A stretch of 7,622 bases of DNA from an uncultured Anaerocolumna sp. (GTDB lineage Bacteria > Bacillota > Clostridia > Lachnospirales > Lachnospiraceae), in contig CALDJN010000084.1 in assembly GCA_937901695.1 (NCBI GenBank), positions 1 through 7,622 on the forward strand, written 5' to 3'. Under the pieces are notes generated by a model. That model ran no database searches. It saw only the letters and a list, made by a program, of their open reading frames with translations, and was not told where the DNA came from. A program made the position numbers and the translations under genes. This document shows, one piece after another, positions 1 to 6,360 of this stretch (its first letter is position 1; every line of letters begins with the position of its first letter).

Positions 1-835
1 CTATTGGTTCATTAACATTAATATATTGTACAGTTTCTAATTCCTGATTAGAACTAACTATTTCAGGTTTTACATCGTTAATGACAGGATAACCTCTATC
101 AGAGGTTACCTGAAAACTTTTTAAATAAAGCTGATGATCCTTTAATTCAAAAAGACATTTATACTGAAAGTTTGAATCATTAGCCCAAGTGGGAGAAATG
201 CCAAAATATTCAGGATGAAAAATATATAAATGTTCACTTGCTAGAATTTCATACCTTTCTTTATTGATTATAATAGTATTTCTATCAATATCAGGTAAAC
301 TTTCCTCTTGAATCTCATTCTTCACAAAATATTCTTTTCGCTTTTTTATTTCATTAAAAGGCATATCCAAATCTTCTTCCATTGTAGTCTTTTTTACTCT
401 TTCTGCCATATCCAAACCGGTTTCTATAATTTTATTGATACTATCTATGTTATCTTCCGTACTATCTTCTTCTGTACTATCTTCTTCTGTACTATCTTCT
501 TTTGTACTATCTTCTTTTGTACTATCTTCTTCCGTACTATCTTCTACCGTATTATCCTTTGTTGAATTATCTTTTACTGCATTATCCTCTGCTAAATTAC
601 CTTCTACGGTATTATCCTCTGTTGCATTATCTTCTTCTATATTTTTTTGTATATTCTCCTTACCCTGTTCAATGCTTTGTTCAGCATCTATGTTAGGAGG
701 AATATTAATTTCTGTATCCATACCGTTTTCTGCAATATCAACTGTTTGAATAACATTTTCCGCAGTATCAGTAGTTTGATTACCGTTATTGTTTCTACGA
801 TTCAATCGACTATTTGATCCATAATTTCTTCTCAT
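1..835 (-). CDS. Hypothetical protein with acidic pentapeptide repeats (partial, C-terminus beyond left edge)
   Basis: I do not recognise this protein. The frame is open for 278 codons from the ATG at 835 to the left edge, where it continues outside the window. A GAGGGG ribosome site lies 12 nt before the ATG. Three zones are visible. Residues 1-20 are basic and Asn/Arg-rich (MRRNYGSNSRLNRRNNNG). Residues about 21-150 are acidic and low in complexity, with a tandem pentapeptide of pattern D-[N/S]-x-x-[E/K] at about 69-127. From about residue 150 the sequence is of normal complexity, with alternating hydrophobic and aromatic residues (for example YEILASEHLYIFHPEYFG) that suggest a folded, beta-rich domain. 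I see no signal peptide or membrane segment in the visible part. It starts 58 nt after folD with no clear promoter between, so co-transcription is likely. The coding assignment is well supported by the uninterrupted frame and ribosome site; the function is unknown. Confidence 0.82.
   Translation of the reverse strand, partial: MRRNYGSNSRLNRRNNNGNQTTDTAENVIQTVDIAENGMDTEINIPPNIDAEQSIEQGKENIQKNIEEDNATEDNTVEGNLAEDNAVKDNSTKDNTVEDSTEEDSTKEDSTKEDSTEEDSTEEDSTEDNIDSINKIIETGLDMAERVKKTTMEEDLDMPFNEIKKRKEYFVKNEIQEESLPDIDRNTIIINKERYEILASEHLYIFHPEYFGISPTWANDSNFQYKCLFELKDHQLYLKSFQVTSDRGYPVINDVKPEIVSSNQELETVQYINVNEPI
455..631 (-). repeat. 15-bp in-frame tandem repeat encoding D-[N/S]-x-x-[E/K] pentapeptides
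   Basis: Eleven complete 15-nt units plus a final 12-nt unit run head to tail inside the hypothetical gene. Read on the minus strand from 631 they encode DNATE, DNTVE, GNLAE, DNAVK, DNSTK, DNTVE, DSTEE, DSTKE, DSTKE, DSTEE, DSTEE and DSTE. At DNA level the six units at 461-550 (plus strand) are nearly identical. Units 461-475 and 476-490 are exact copies, as are 491-505 and 506-520, which points to recent duplication. The outer units at the 5' end of the gene have diverged more. Unit length is a multiple of three, so gain or loss of copies keeps the reading frame. Confidence 0.95.
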
Positions 836-893
836 AATACTTTAAAACCCCTCAAATTCAAATTTCGTATCAAATAATAAAGCGTTACAATAT

Positions 894-1739
894 TTATTTA
901 TTAAGTTCTAAACTTTCTACACAGTTATTCATCAGCATTGCAATAGTCATAGGACCAACTCCGCCTGGAACCGGTGTAATAGCGCTGACATGATCTACAA
1001 CATCATTAAAATCTACATCACCACATAATTTATTATTTTCATCGCGATGCATTCCTACATCAATGACAACAGCACCTTCTTTTACATATTCCTTATTAAT
1101 AAATTGTGGCTTTCCAATTGCAACAATTAGAATATCTGCACGTTTTGCTACTTCTTTTAAGTTTTTAGTTTTAGAATGGCAGATTGTAACTGTACCATTC
1201 TCTCTTAATAGTAACATAGACATTGGTTTTCCTACGATATTACTTCTTCCTATAACTACACATTCTTTCCCTTCTATAGTTATTCCTGAGCGCTTTAATA
1301 ATTGAATAATACCGGCAGGTGTACAAGATACAAAACCTTTTTGTCCAATACTAAGGCGTCCTACACTTTGAGGATGAAAACCGTCAACATCCTTAATTGG
1401 AGAAATGGTCTCAATTACTTTATCTTCATTAATATGTTTTGGTAGTGGTAACTGAACTAAGATTCCATTTACTTTTACATTCTGGTTTAACTCTTCTACT
1501 AATTTCAATAATTCTTCTTCTGTAGTTTCTTCCGGTAATTCATAAGATAATGAGTTAATACCAATATATTCGCATGCTTTCTTTTTATTACCTACATATA
1601 CACTGGAAGCGGGATCATTACCAACCTGAACTACTGCAAGAGTTATCTCAATTCCATCCTTCTTAAGAGCTGAAACCTTATCTTTTAGTTCATCTTTAAT
1701 TTCACTTGATATTTTTTTACCATCAATAATTAATGCCAT
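894..1739 (-). CDS. folD: Bifunctional methylenetetrahydrofolate dehydrogenase / methenyltetrahydrofolate cyclohydrolase FolD
   Basis: FolD interconverts 5,10-methylene-, 5,10-methenyl- and 10-formyl-tetrahydrofolate in the cytoplasm, supplying one-carbon units for purines and formyl-Met-tRNA and, in acetogenic anaerobes, working in the methyl branch. At 281 aa it has the normal family length. The N-terminal catalytic half carries [13 protein letters not shown] (48-60); by comparison with E. coli FolD, Tyr48 and Lys52 match the catalytic Tyr50 and Lys54. Gln96 in VQLPLP and Asp119 in KDVDGFHP match Gln98 and Asp121. The Rossmann NADP-binding part includes [14 protein letters not shown] (164-177). 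The C-terminal signature [15 protein letters not shown] is at 258-272. The ATG at 1739 follows an AGGAG site 9 nt upstream. It lies 192 nt behind the hydratase gene with its own promoter, and 58 nt ahead of the pentapeptide-repeat gene. Nothing looks broken. Confidence 0.98.
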   Translation of the reverse strand: MALIIDGKKISSEIKDELKDKVSALKKDGIEITLAVVQVGNDPASSVYVGNKKKACEYIGINSLSYELPEETTEEELLKLVEELNQNVKVNGILVQLPLPKHINEDKVIETISPIKDVDGFHPQSVGRLSIGQKGFVSCTPAGIIQLLKRSGITIEGKECVVIGRSNIVGKPMSMLLLRENGTVTICHSKTKNLKEVAKRADILIVAIGKPQFINKEYVKEGAVVIDVGMHRDENNKLCGDVDFNDVVDHVSAITPVPGGVGPMTIAMLMNNCVESLELNK

Positions 1740-1843
1740 GTTACCACTCTCCTATATTGTTTACATAATATTTATATGTTGCCTGTTTCATCTGTCTAGT
1801 ACAAATTATCTCCTTGCAATACATTAATAATATTACTTTATCT

Positions 1844-1872
1844 ATTGTAATACATATCAAAATATATCACAA
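1844..1872 (-). promoter_or_regulatory. Predicted sigma-A promoter for folD
   Basis: On the minus strand TTGTGA (1867-1872) and TACAAT (1844-1849) are separated by exactly 17 nt. They match the -35 consensus at 4 of 6 positions and the -10 at 5 of 6. Transcription would start near 1837, giving a leader of about 97 nt before the folD ATG. I see no convincing terminator between the hydratase stop codon and this promoter, so some read-through from the hydratase gene is possible. Confidence 0.6.
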
Positions 1873-1931
1873 GTATATTAATTTTTATACACCTCAAATA
1901 GTATATTATCTTGCAGTAATCGCTCTATTCT

Positions 1932-4220
1932 TTAATTTCTATCTCCGTAATAATTGATTAAGCATCCACTTTGAATGATATCTCGTTCATCATTTGTTAA
2001 TTCACCTAAGGTTAATGTAAATTCCTTCATATCTTTATCCACAACATAAGCTTTTATTTCAGCAGCCTTTTCCGCTACTGCCTTTTTAATGCCTTTTATA
2101 TAAATAAAATCGCCATTGTCAAAAGGAATATCTTCTTTTAATAAGAAAGGAAGCATACCCCAGTTAATAAGATTGGAACGGTATCTTTTGGTGGCATATT
2201 CTTTTGCTATATTAGCCAGTCCTCCAAGAACCTTCTGACAGCTTGCTGCCTGCTCTCTTGCAGAGCCATCACCAGGTTTTACGGCATAAATAACGCTGCC
2301 GATTTCTGTAGTTTGGGGATTCACTGAGAATTTCACATTTATTTTTTCAAATACTGCTTTTACTTCTTGGTTAGCGGCACAGATATCTTCGCCTGCAATT
2401 CTTGCTTTCTCCGCTTTTTGAATCTCTTTTGCTCGTCCTACATAAGCAGGGTCTTTTCTTGATAGTGTAAATTCTGCTAACTTTAATGGATTTGATCGGT
2501 AGGAAGAAGTTTCTCCAGATGGAATTAATTCATCTGTTGTAGTTACCGGATCATGGATAACAGATACTACTTTAAGTACAAGGTCATCTGTTAAATGAGA
2601 CATAGCTGGCCAGTCTACAATACCAGGTCCAAACTTAATCTCTGCAGAAGGATCGGCTTTTCCTACTCCATTATATACACGGTTATCATATATTTTACTG
2701 TCAAAGAAATATTTTGGTTTACTAAAGTTTACATCAATATTTTCTGCTGATGTTAAATATCCTTTGTTGGCTGCAGTGGCTGCTATGGAACGCGCATCCA
2801 TTAAAGCTACGGAAGCAATTTGGCCATTGGTTATCTTAGAACCTTCTCTATTGGGGAAGTTTCTTGTTGTATGACGGATACTAAAACTGTTATTAGACGG
2901 AACATCTCCTGCACCAAAGCATGAACCACAGAAAGCAGTTCTTATAGTAGCACCTGTCTCCATTAATTTTGCAACACTGCCATTCTTAACTAACTCCATA
3001 AAGATAGGCTGGCTTGCAGGATATACGCTTAGTGAGAATTCGTCTGCGCCAATATAGGTTCCATTTAATATATCAGTAGCATCACATATATTTTCAAAGC
3101 CGCCACCAGCACAACCAGCAATAATGCCTTGTTCTACATAAAGTTTTCCATTTCTAACTTTATCTTTTAATGAATATTTTATATTATTATTATCAAGGCT
3201 GATTTTAGCTTTATTTTCTACTTCATCTAGAATATCATATAAGTTTGCATTTACATCATCGATAGTATAAACATTACTTGGATGGAAAGGCATAGCTATC
3301 ATAGGCTTAATTTCTGATAAATCCACATGGATGAAGCCATCATAATAAGCAACTTTCTTAGGTTTTAGTTCTTTATAATCTTCTGCTCTATTATGTATTT
3401 CATAGAATTCTTTTACCTTCTCATCTGTAATCCATATGGAGGAAAGACAAGTTGTTTCAGTTGTCATAACATCAATACCGATACGATAATCTACACTTAG
3501 ATTCTTAACCCCGTCACCAATGAACTCCATGACTTTATTATTTACATAGCCATTAGAAAATACGGCACCAATAATTGCCAATGCAATATCCTGAGGTCCA
3601 ACCCCTTTTCTTGGAGTCCCTGTCAAATAAACACCTACTACACCTGGCATATTAATATCATAAGTTTTGGAAAGCAGCTGTTTTACTAGTTCTGGACCAC
3701 CTTCACCGATAGCCATAGTTCCTAAAGCCCCGTAACGGGTGTGACTATCAGAGCCTAGAATCATCTTCCCGCCGCCAGCTAACATTTCGCGGGCAAATTG
3801 ATGAATAACTGCTTGATGAGGTGGAACATAGATTCCTCCGTATTTTTTTGCACAGGATAAGCCAAACATATGATCATCTTCATTAATGGTTCCACCTACT
3901 GCACACAAGCTATTATGACAATTGGTAAGTACATAAGGAACAGGGAATTTCTCTAATCCACTTGCTCTTGCTGTTTGAATAATACCTACAAATGTAATAT
4001 CATGGGATGTTAATTTATCAAATTTAACTTTTAATTTTTCCATGTTACCAGAAGTATTATGGGCTTCTAATATTTCATAGGCTAATGTGTTTTTAGCCGC
4101 TGATTCTTTGGAGCACTCTTCACCAAGCTTCTTGTATAAAAGTTCTGAAGTTACATTTTGTTCATCCAAAATATCAGTACCATTTAATACATAGGCACCT
4201 TTTTCATAAAGTTTTATCAT
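1932..4220 (-). CDS. Aconitase-family [4Fe-4S] hydratase (YbhJ-like), substrate uncertain
   Basis: This 762-aa protein belongs to the aconitase superfamily, cytoplasmic Fe-S hydro-lyases that move a hydroxyl group on carboxylic acids. It is shorter than AcnA (about 890 aa) and closer in length to E. coli YbhJ. Comparing from memory with pig mitochondrial aconitase, the three cluster ligands are present: Cys370 (IAGCAGG) and Cys431/Cys434 (FCGSCFG). Also kept are His140 (AVIHQ), Asp158-Ser159-His160-Thr161, Glu255, Arg453 and Arg458 ([12 protein letters not shown]), Ser653 (catalytic base Ser642) and Arg655. The swivel domain covers about 630-762, with [11 protein letters not shown] and [12 protein letters not shown]. 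Three active-site residues differ: Asp100 becomes Cys101, Asn258 becomes Val251, and Ser643 becomes Ala654. Cluster binding therefore looks intact while the substrate may not be citrate/isocitrate. The ATG at 4220 follows an AGGAGAGG site. No citrate synthase or isocitrate dehydrogenase gene is nearby. Family is confident, reaction is not. Confidence 0.92.
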   Translation of the reverse strand: MIKLYEKGAYVLNGTDILDEQNVTSELLYKKLGEECSKESAAKNTLAYEILEAHNTSGNMEKLKVKFDKLTSHDITFVGIIQTARASGLEKFPVPYVLTNCHNSLCAVGGTINEDDHMFGLSCAKKYGGIYVPPHQAVIHQFAREMLAGGGKMILGSDSHTRYGALGTMAIGEGGPELVKQLLSKTYDINMPGVVGVYLTGTPRKGVGPQDIALAIIGAVFSNGYVNNKVMEFIGDGVKNLSVDYRIGIDVMTTETTCLSSIWITDEKVKEFYEIHNRAEDYKELKPKKVAYYDGFIHVDLSEIKPMIAMPFHPSNVYTIDDVNANLYDILDEVENKAKISLDNNNIKYSLKDKVRNGKLYVEQGIIAGCAGGGFENICDATDILNGTYIGADEFSLSVYPASQPIFMELVKNGSVAKLMETGATIRTAFCGSCFGAGDVPSNNSFSIRHTTRNFPNREGSKITNGQIASVALMDARSIAATAANKGYLTSAENIDVNFSKPKYFFDSKIYDNRVYNGVGKADPSAEIKFGPGIVDWPAMSHLTDDLVLKVVSVIHDPVTTTDELIPSGETSSYRSNPLKLAEFTLSRKDPAYVGRAKEIQKAEKARIAGEDICAANQEVKAVFEKINVKFSVNPQTTEIGSVIYAVKPGDGSAREQAASCQKVLGGLANIAKEYATKRYRSNLINWGMLPFLLKEDIPFDNGDFIYIKGIKKAVAEKAAEIKAYVVDKDMKEFTLTLGELTNDERDIIQSGCLINYYGDRN

Positions 4221-4271
4221 ATTCCTCTCCTTTTATATCTAAAGTAAATGTACTTTCTTTGTTTTCATTGT

Positions 4272-4301
4272 ATCATAAACGTAAAACTTAGATTTTCGTA
4301 A
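4272..4301 (-). promoter_or_regulatory. Possible promoter of the hydratase gene
   Basis: On the minus strand TATGAT (4272-4277) matches the -10 consensus at 5 of 6 positions. TTACGA (4296-4301), 18 nt upstream, matches the -35 at only 3 of 6. Transcription would begin near 4265, about 45 nt before the ATG at 4220. The proposed -10 lies inside a 27-nt sequence (4261-4287) that recurs at 4475-4501, so it may be shared by a repeat and not specific to this gene. The -35 is weak and the call is tentative. Confidence 0.35.
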
Positions 4302-4524
4302 ATATGATGAGAATGGTTCACCAAGCCGCATAAACACTGAATTTTTTAAAAGCCATCACCCCGTTACAAGTAAAATCATGATGATGAAAAAATTAGAAGA
4401 ATTTCAGTACTTATCAGCTTTTCAAAGAATCCTCGTCATGCCTTTCCAGGAATTCAGGGTAAAGCGTGTTTATAGTTTTCATTATTTTATGAACGTAAAG
4501 CGTGTTCATGGTCTTGGTATTATG
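4302..4524. other. Gene-free stretch with short direct repeats
   Basis: I see no credible gene here. An open frame at 4378-4623 (plus strand, 81 codons) lacks a proper ribosome site and runs straight through the palindromes downstream, so I treat it as chance. The motif GTAAAGCGTGTT[T/C]AT occurs at 4459-4473 and again at 4495-4509. ATGAAC (4489-4494) and GTTCAT (4504-4509) form an inverted repeat around the second copy. A 27-nt stretch at 4475-4501 matches 4261-4287 at 22 positions. Confidence 0.6.
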
Positions 4525-4563
4525 CTGGAAAATTGCAAGCATGCTTGCAATTTCTCATTCCAG
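4525..4563 (+). repeat. Hairpin with 24-bp perfect palindrome and downstream T run
   Basis: Positions 4530-4553 are a perfect 24-bp palindrome centred on GCATGC, with arms reading AAATTGCAAGC and its complement. CTGGAA (4525-4530) and TTCCAG (4558-4563) extend the stem past a small unpaired bulge. TTTTT follows directly at 4564-4568, so on the plus strand it resembles an intrinsic terminator, but there is no plus-strand gene upstream for it to end. A dispersed REP-like palindromic repeat is the alternative I favour. Confidence 0.7.
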
Positions 4564-4606
4564 TTTTTATTATATAATAATAGTTCATTGGGAAATAATC
4601 AAGATG

Positions 4607-4626
4607 ATTTTATATTAATATAAAAT
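4607..4626. repeat. 20-bp perfect AT-only palindrome
   Basis: Positions 4607-4626 form a perfect 20-bp palindrome made only of A and T, centred on TTAA. It lies in a very AT-rich stretch (4564-4680) that also holds ATTACA (4639-4644) and TGTAAT (4656-4661) as an inverted pair around TTTATAAA. Such a sequence could extrude as a cruciform or bind a regulator, but AT-rich DNA also yields palindromes by chance. Confidence 0.55.
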
Positions 4627-4742
4627 ATTTCTTATAAAATTACATTTTTATAAACTGTAATGATAAATATAGATTAGTACGTAAAAAGAACTGTTTCTTA
4701 TTCTGGCAGTCATTACTATGAAAGCATATCATACTGAGCAAA

Positions 4743-5037
4743 AATTCAACGAAGTTGAATTCGCGAAGAATCCCTTTCGCCCAGTGGTGCTGTTAAGCGT
4801 GATAATTCTGAGTGCGAATTCTGCAAAGTTAAATTCTATGTTTGATGAATCTCTAGGTTGTGTGGGATTCTTCACACAAATTCAACAAAGTAAATTCTAT
4901 GCTCGAGGAATCCACTGGTTGTAATAGATTCTGAACTCAAATTCAGCAAAGTTAAATTCTACACTTAAGGAATGCCTGAGTTGTAAGAGATTCTTCACCT
5001 AAATTCAGCAAAGCTGAATTTGAGTGAAGAATGACAG
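4743..5037. repeat. Degenerate tandem array, five units, period about 62 bp
   Basis: Units begin with AATTC at 4743, 4817, 4879, 4940 and 5002, giving lengths of 74, 62, 61 and 62 before a truncated last unit. Each starts with a core like AATTCAGCAAAGTTAAATTC. The 62-bp units continue with similar GAATC-, GGTTGT- and GATTCT-containing segments. In the first and last units the core is a perfect small hairpin: AATTCAAC-GAA-GTTGAATT and AAATTCAGC-AAA-GCTGAATTT. The inner units have lost part of the symmetry. The period is not a steady multiple of three, so the array does not encode a repeated peptide. Confidence 0.8.
4990..5032. repeat. Long imperfect hairpin closing the tandem array
   Basis: ATTCTTCAC (4990-4998) pairs with GTGAAGAAT (5024-5032), and AAATTCAGC (5001-5009) pairs with GCTGAATTT (5013-5021) around an AAA loop. 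Only the two positions between the arms are not Watson-Crick. The result is a stem of about 20 pairs. Neither strand has a T run after it, so it does not look like a simple terminator for the kinase gene that ends at 5111 on the minus strand. Confidence 0.75.
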
Positions 5038-5110
5038 ATAAAGAACAGTTCTTTATTAGTAAATTTAGATGTATTTGAAGAATTAATTTTTATTCATAAT
5101 TATAAATTAA

Positions 5111-6133
5111 TTATCTTTGTACACGTCCGGAAGCATCTCCGCAAACTAATGTTTCAACATCAGCACGAGTAACTAAGTTAAAGTCTCCAGGAATAGTATG
5201 TTTTAATGCAGAAGCCGCAACGCCAAATTCTAATGCATCTTTCATATCCTTTTTATCGATTAAACCACAGATTAAGCCGGCTGCGAAGGAGTCACCGCCA
5301 CCTACACGGTCTACAATTCTTACATTGTATTTTCTTGAATGATAGAATTCTTTTCCGTCATAGATACATGCTGACCAGCCATTATCAGATGCTGAATAGC
5401 TTTCTCTTAATGAGCTTACTACATATTTGAAGTCAAATTTATCAATCATTTGTTTGAAGATATCTTGGTATCCTGCTAATTCAAGTTCACCGCTAGTTAC
5501 ATCTGTACCGCTTGGTTTGAAGCCTAGAACTTTTTCAGCATCTTCTTCATTGCCGATACATATGTCAACATATTGCATCAAATTAGTCATAACTTTTTGA
5601 GCTTTTTCAGAAGTCCATAATTTCTTACGGAAGTTTAAATCAACAGAAACTGTAATGCCTTTAGCTTTTGCTGCTTTTAAAGCTGCTTCTGTTAAGGCAG
5701 CTGCGCCATCGCTTAAAGCTGGAGTGATACCTGTAAAATGGAACCAATCAGCACCATCAAAAATAGCATCAAAATCAAAATCAGCAGCTGTCGCTTCTGA
5801 GATAGAAGAATGAGCACGATCATAAACTACATTGGAAGCCCTCATGGAAGCACCTGTCTCTAAATAATAGATACCTAATCTTTCTCCACCTTTTGCAATA
5901 AAATCAGTGTTTACATTATATTTTCTTAATGCTGCAATAGCACAATCACCAATAGGATTCTTTGGAACTTTCGTTACAAAATAAGCATCATGTCCATAAT
6001 TAGCTAAGGATACTGCTACATTTGCTTCTCCACCACCGTAATTTACATCAAAATTGTCAGCCTGAATAAATTTTTCATATCCTGGAGTAGATAATCTTAG
6101 CATAATCTCTCCCATTGTTACTATCTTTGCCAT
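5111..6133 (-). CDS. kdgK: PfkB-family sugar kinase, probable 2-dehydro-3-deoxygluconokinase
   Basis: The enzyme most likely phosphorylates 2-keto-3-deoxygluconate with ATP to KDPG in the cytoplasm, a step in uronate and pectin sugar catabolism. It is 340 aa, normal for PfkB/ribokinase kinases. The N-terminal signature is NYGGGEANVAVSLANYG (31-47). ERLGIYYLETGASMR (84-98), followed by YDRAHSSI (104-111), resembles the substrate-binding part of KDG kinases. VDLNFRKKLW (164-173) holds the D-x-N-x-R motif. The C-terminal signature DRVGGGDSFAAGL (275-287) contains the anion hole and the probable catalytic base Asp281. The ATG at 6133 follows an AGGAGA site 8 nt upstream. No KDPG aldolase or uronate isomerase gene is adjacent in this window. 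A near-consensus promoter lies about 190 nt upstream. PfkB membership is certain; the KDG preference is inferred from motif resemblance, and a fructokinase or another ketose kinase remains possible. Confidence 0.88.
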   Translation of the reverse strand: MAKIVTMGEIMLRLSTPGYEKFIQADNFDVNYGGGEANVAVSLANYGHDAYFVTKVPKNPIGDCAIAALRKYNVNTDFIAKGGERLGIYYLETGASMRASNVVYDRAHSSISEATAADFDFDAIFDGADWFHFTGITPALSDGAAALTEAALKAAKAKGITVSVDLNFRKKLWTSEKAQKVMTNLMQYVDICIGNEEDAEKVLGFKPSGTDVTSGELELAGYQDIFKQMIDKFDFKYVVSSLRESYSASDNGWSACIYDGKEFYHSRKYNVRIVDRVGGGDSFAAGLICGLIDKKDMKDALEFGVAASALKHTIPGDFNLVTRADVETLVCGDASGRVQR

Positions 6134-6175
6134 ATTAATATCTCCTTTATTTATTATTTGGAACGTCTTCTTAAT

Positions 6176-6194
6176 ATCAATTGATGGAATTCCA
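6176..6194. promoter_or_regulatory. Back-to-back 10-bp palindromes in the kinase leader
   Basis: ATCAATTGAT (6176-6185) and TGGAATTCCA (6185-6194) are each perfect 10-bp palindromes sharing one base. They lie 43-61 nt before the kinase start codon. They could be a tandem regulator-binding site downstream of the promoter. I do not recognise a CcpA cre or another named box in them. Confidence 0.35.
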
Positions 6195-6315
6195 ATTAAA
6201 TTTCATTTTAGACAGCATAAACTTGTCTTGGTTATTCACAACTATGCGAATCAAAACATAGATTATCATCCTTTTATACTGTTATTATATAAATAGCACT
6301 TAACAGCTATGTAAC

Positions 6316-6325
6316 ATACTAGTAT
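6316..6325. promoter_or_regulatory. Possible operator palindrome at the kinase transcription start
   Basis: ATACTAGTAT is a perfect 10-bp palindrome starting four bases after the -10 box of the kinase promoter, so it covers the predicted start site near 6323. A repressor bound here would block initiation. The regulator cannot be named from the sequence. Confidence 0.35.
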
Positions 6326-6329
6326 ATGT

Positions 6330-6358
6330 AGTATACCTTTTATTTATTTTTCTGTCAA
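6330..6358 (-). promoter_or_regulatory. Strong predicted sigma-A promoter for the sugar kinase
   Basis: On the minus strand a perfect TTGACA -35 (6353-6358) and a TATACT -10 (6330-6335, 5 of 6) are spaced by exactly 17 nt. Transcription should start near 6323, which leaves a leader of about 190 nt before the ATG at 6133. The leader holds three small inverted repeats: CTGTTA/TAACAG (6279-6306), CTATG/CATAG (6242-6261) and GACA/TGTC (6211-6227). None makes a recognised riboswitch or a terminator with a T run. Confidence 0.8.
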
Positions 6359-6360
6359 TC

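Larger units (their letters stand above)
4685..5054. mobile_element. Candidate small non-autonomous element with imperfect inverted ends (MITE-like)
   Basis: The left end reads AAAGAACTGTTTCTTATTCT (4685-4704), then continues to GTCATT at 4714. The reverse complement of the right end (5030-5054) begins AAAGAACTGTTCTTTATCTG and also continues to TCATT. The ends therefore match as imperfect inverted repeats of 25-30 nt with small gaps. The heptamer ATTAGTA directly follows the right end (5055-5061) and also occurs at 4673-4679, five nt before the left end, which could be a blurred target duplication. The interior encodes no transposase and is filled by a tandem array of about 62 bp. The frame at 4718-4924 crosses these repeats out of phase and is not a convincing gene. 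A non-mobile repeat cluster is the main alternative. Confidence 0.45.

Noticed and set aside
308..749. Overlapping plus-strand open frames rich in Leu/Ser or Phe/Ile
   Set aside because: They are the antisense reading of the 15-bp repeat in the minus-strand gene. Their apparent repeats come from that gene's pentapeptides, and they lack ribosome sites.
1063..1305. Plus-strand open frame of 80 codons inside folD
   Set aside because: It lies wholly antisense to a complete FolD with all its motifs and has no ribosome site.
1740..1931. Riboswitch (for example ZTP/pfl type) before folD
   Set aside because: Such elements are known before folD in other bacteria, but the conserved motifs and a terminator hairpin are not visible in this AT-rich leader.
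4378..4623. Plus-strand open frame of 81 codons in the repeat-filled gap
   Set aside because: No good ribosome site precedes the ATG, and the frame runs through duplicated motifs and two perfect palindromes, so its amino acids reflect repeats and not a selected protein.
4718..4924. Plus-strand open frame of 68 codons over the 62-bp array
   Set aside because: Repeat units change reading frame inside it, and there is no ribosome site before the ATG. It is better explained as a chance frame within a non-coding element.
4743..5037. CRISPR array
   Set aside because: The units are contiguous and degenerate, with similarity along the whole unit and no unique spacers between short exact repeats. 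No cas gene is present.
5081..5112. Terminator of the sugar kinase from the AATTAATTT/AAATTAATT inverted repeat
   Set aside because: The stem is only A-T pairs, overlaps the stop codon and has no T run after it on the minus strand.
5206..5430. Plus-strand open frame inside the sugar kinase gene
   Set aside because: It is antisense to the conserved C-terminal half of the kinase and has no independent support.
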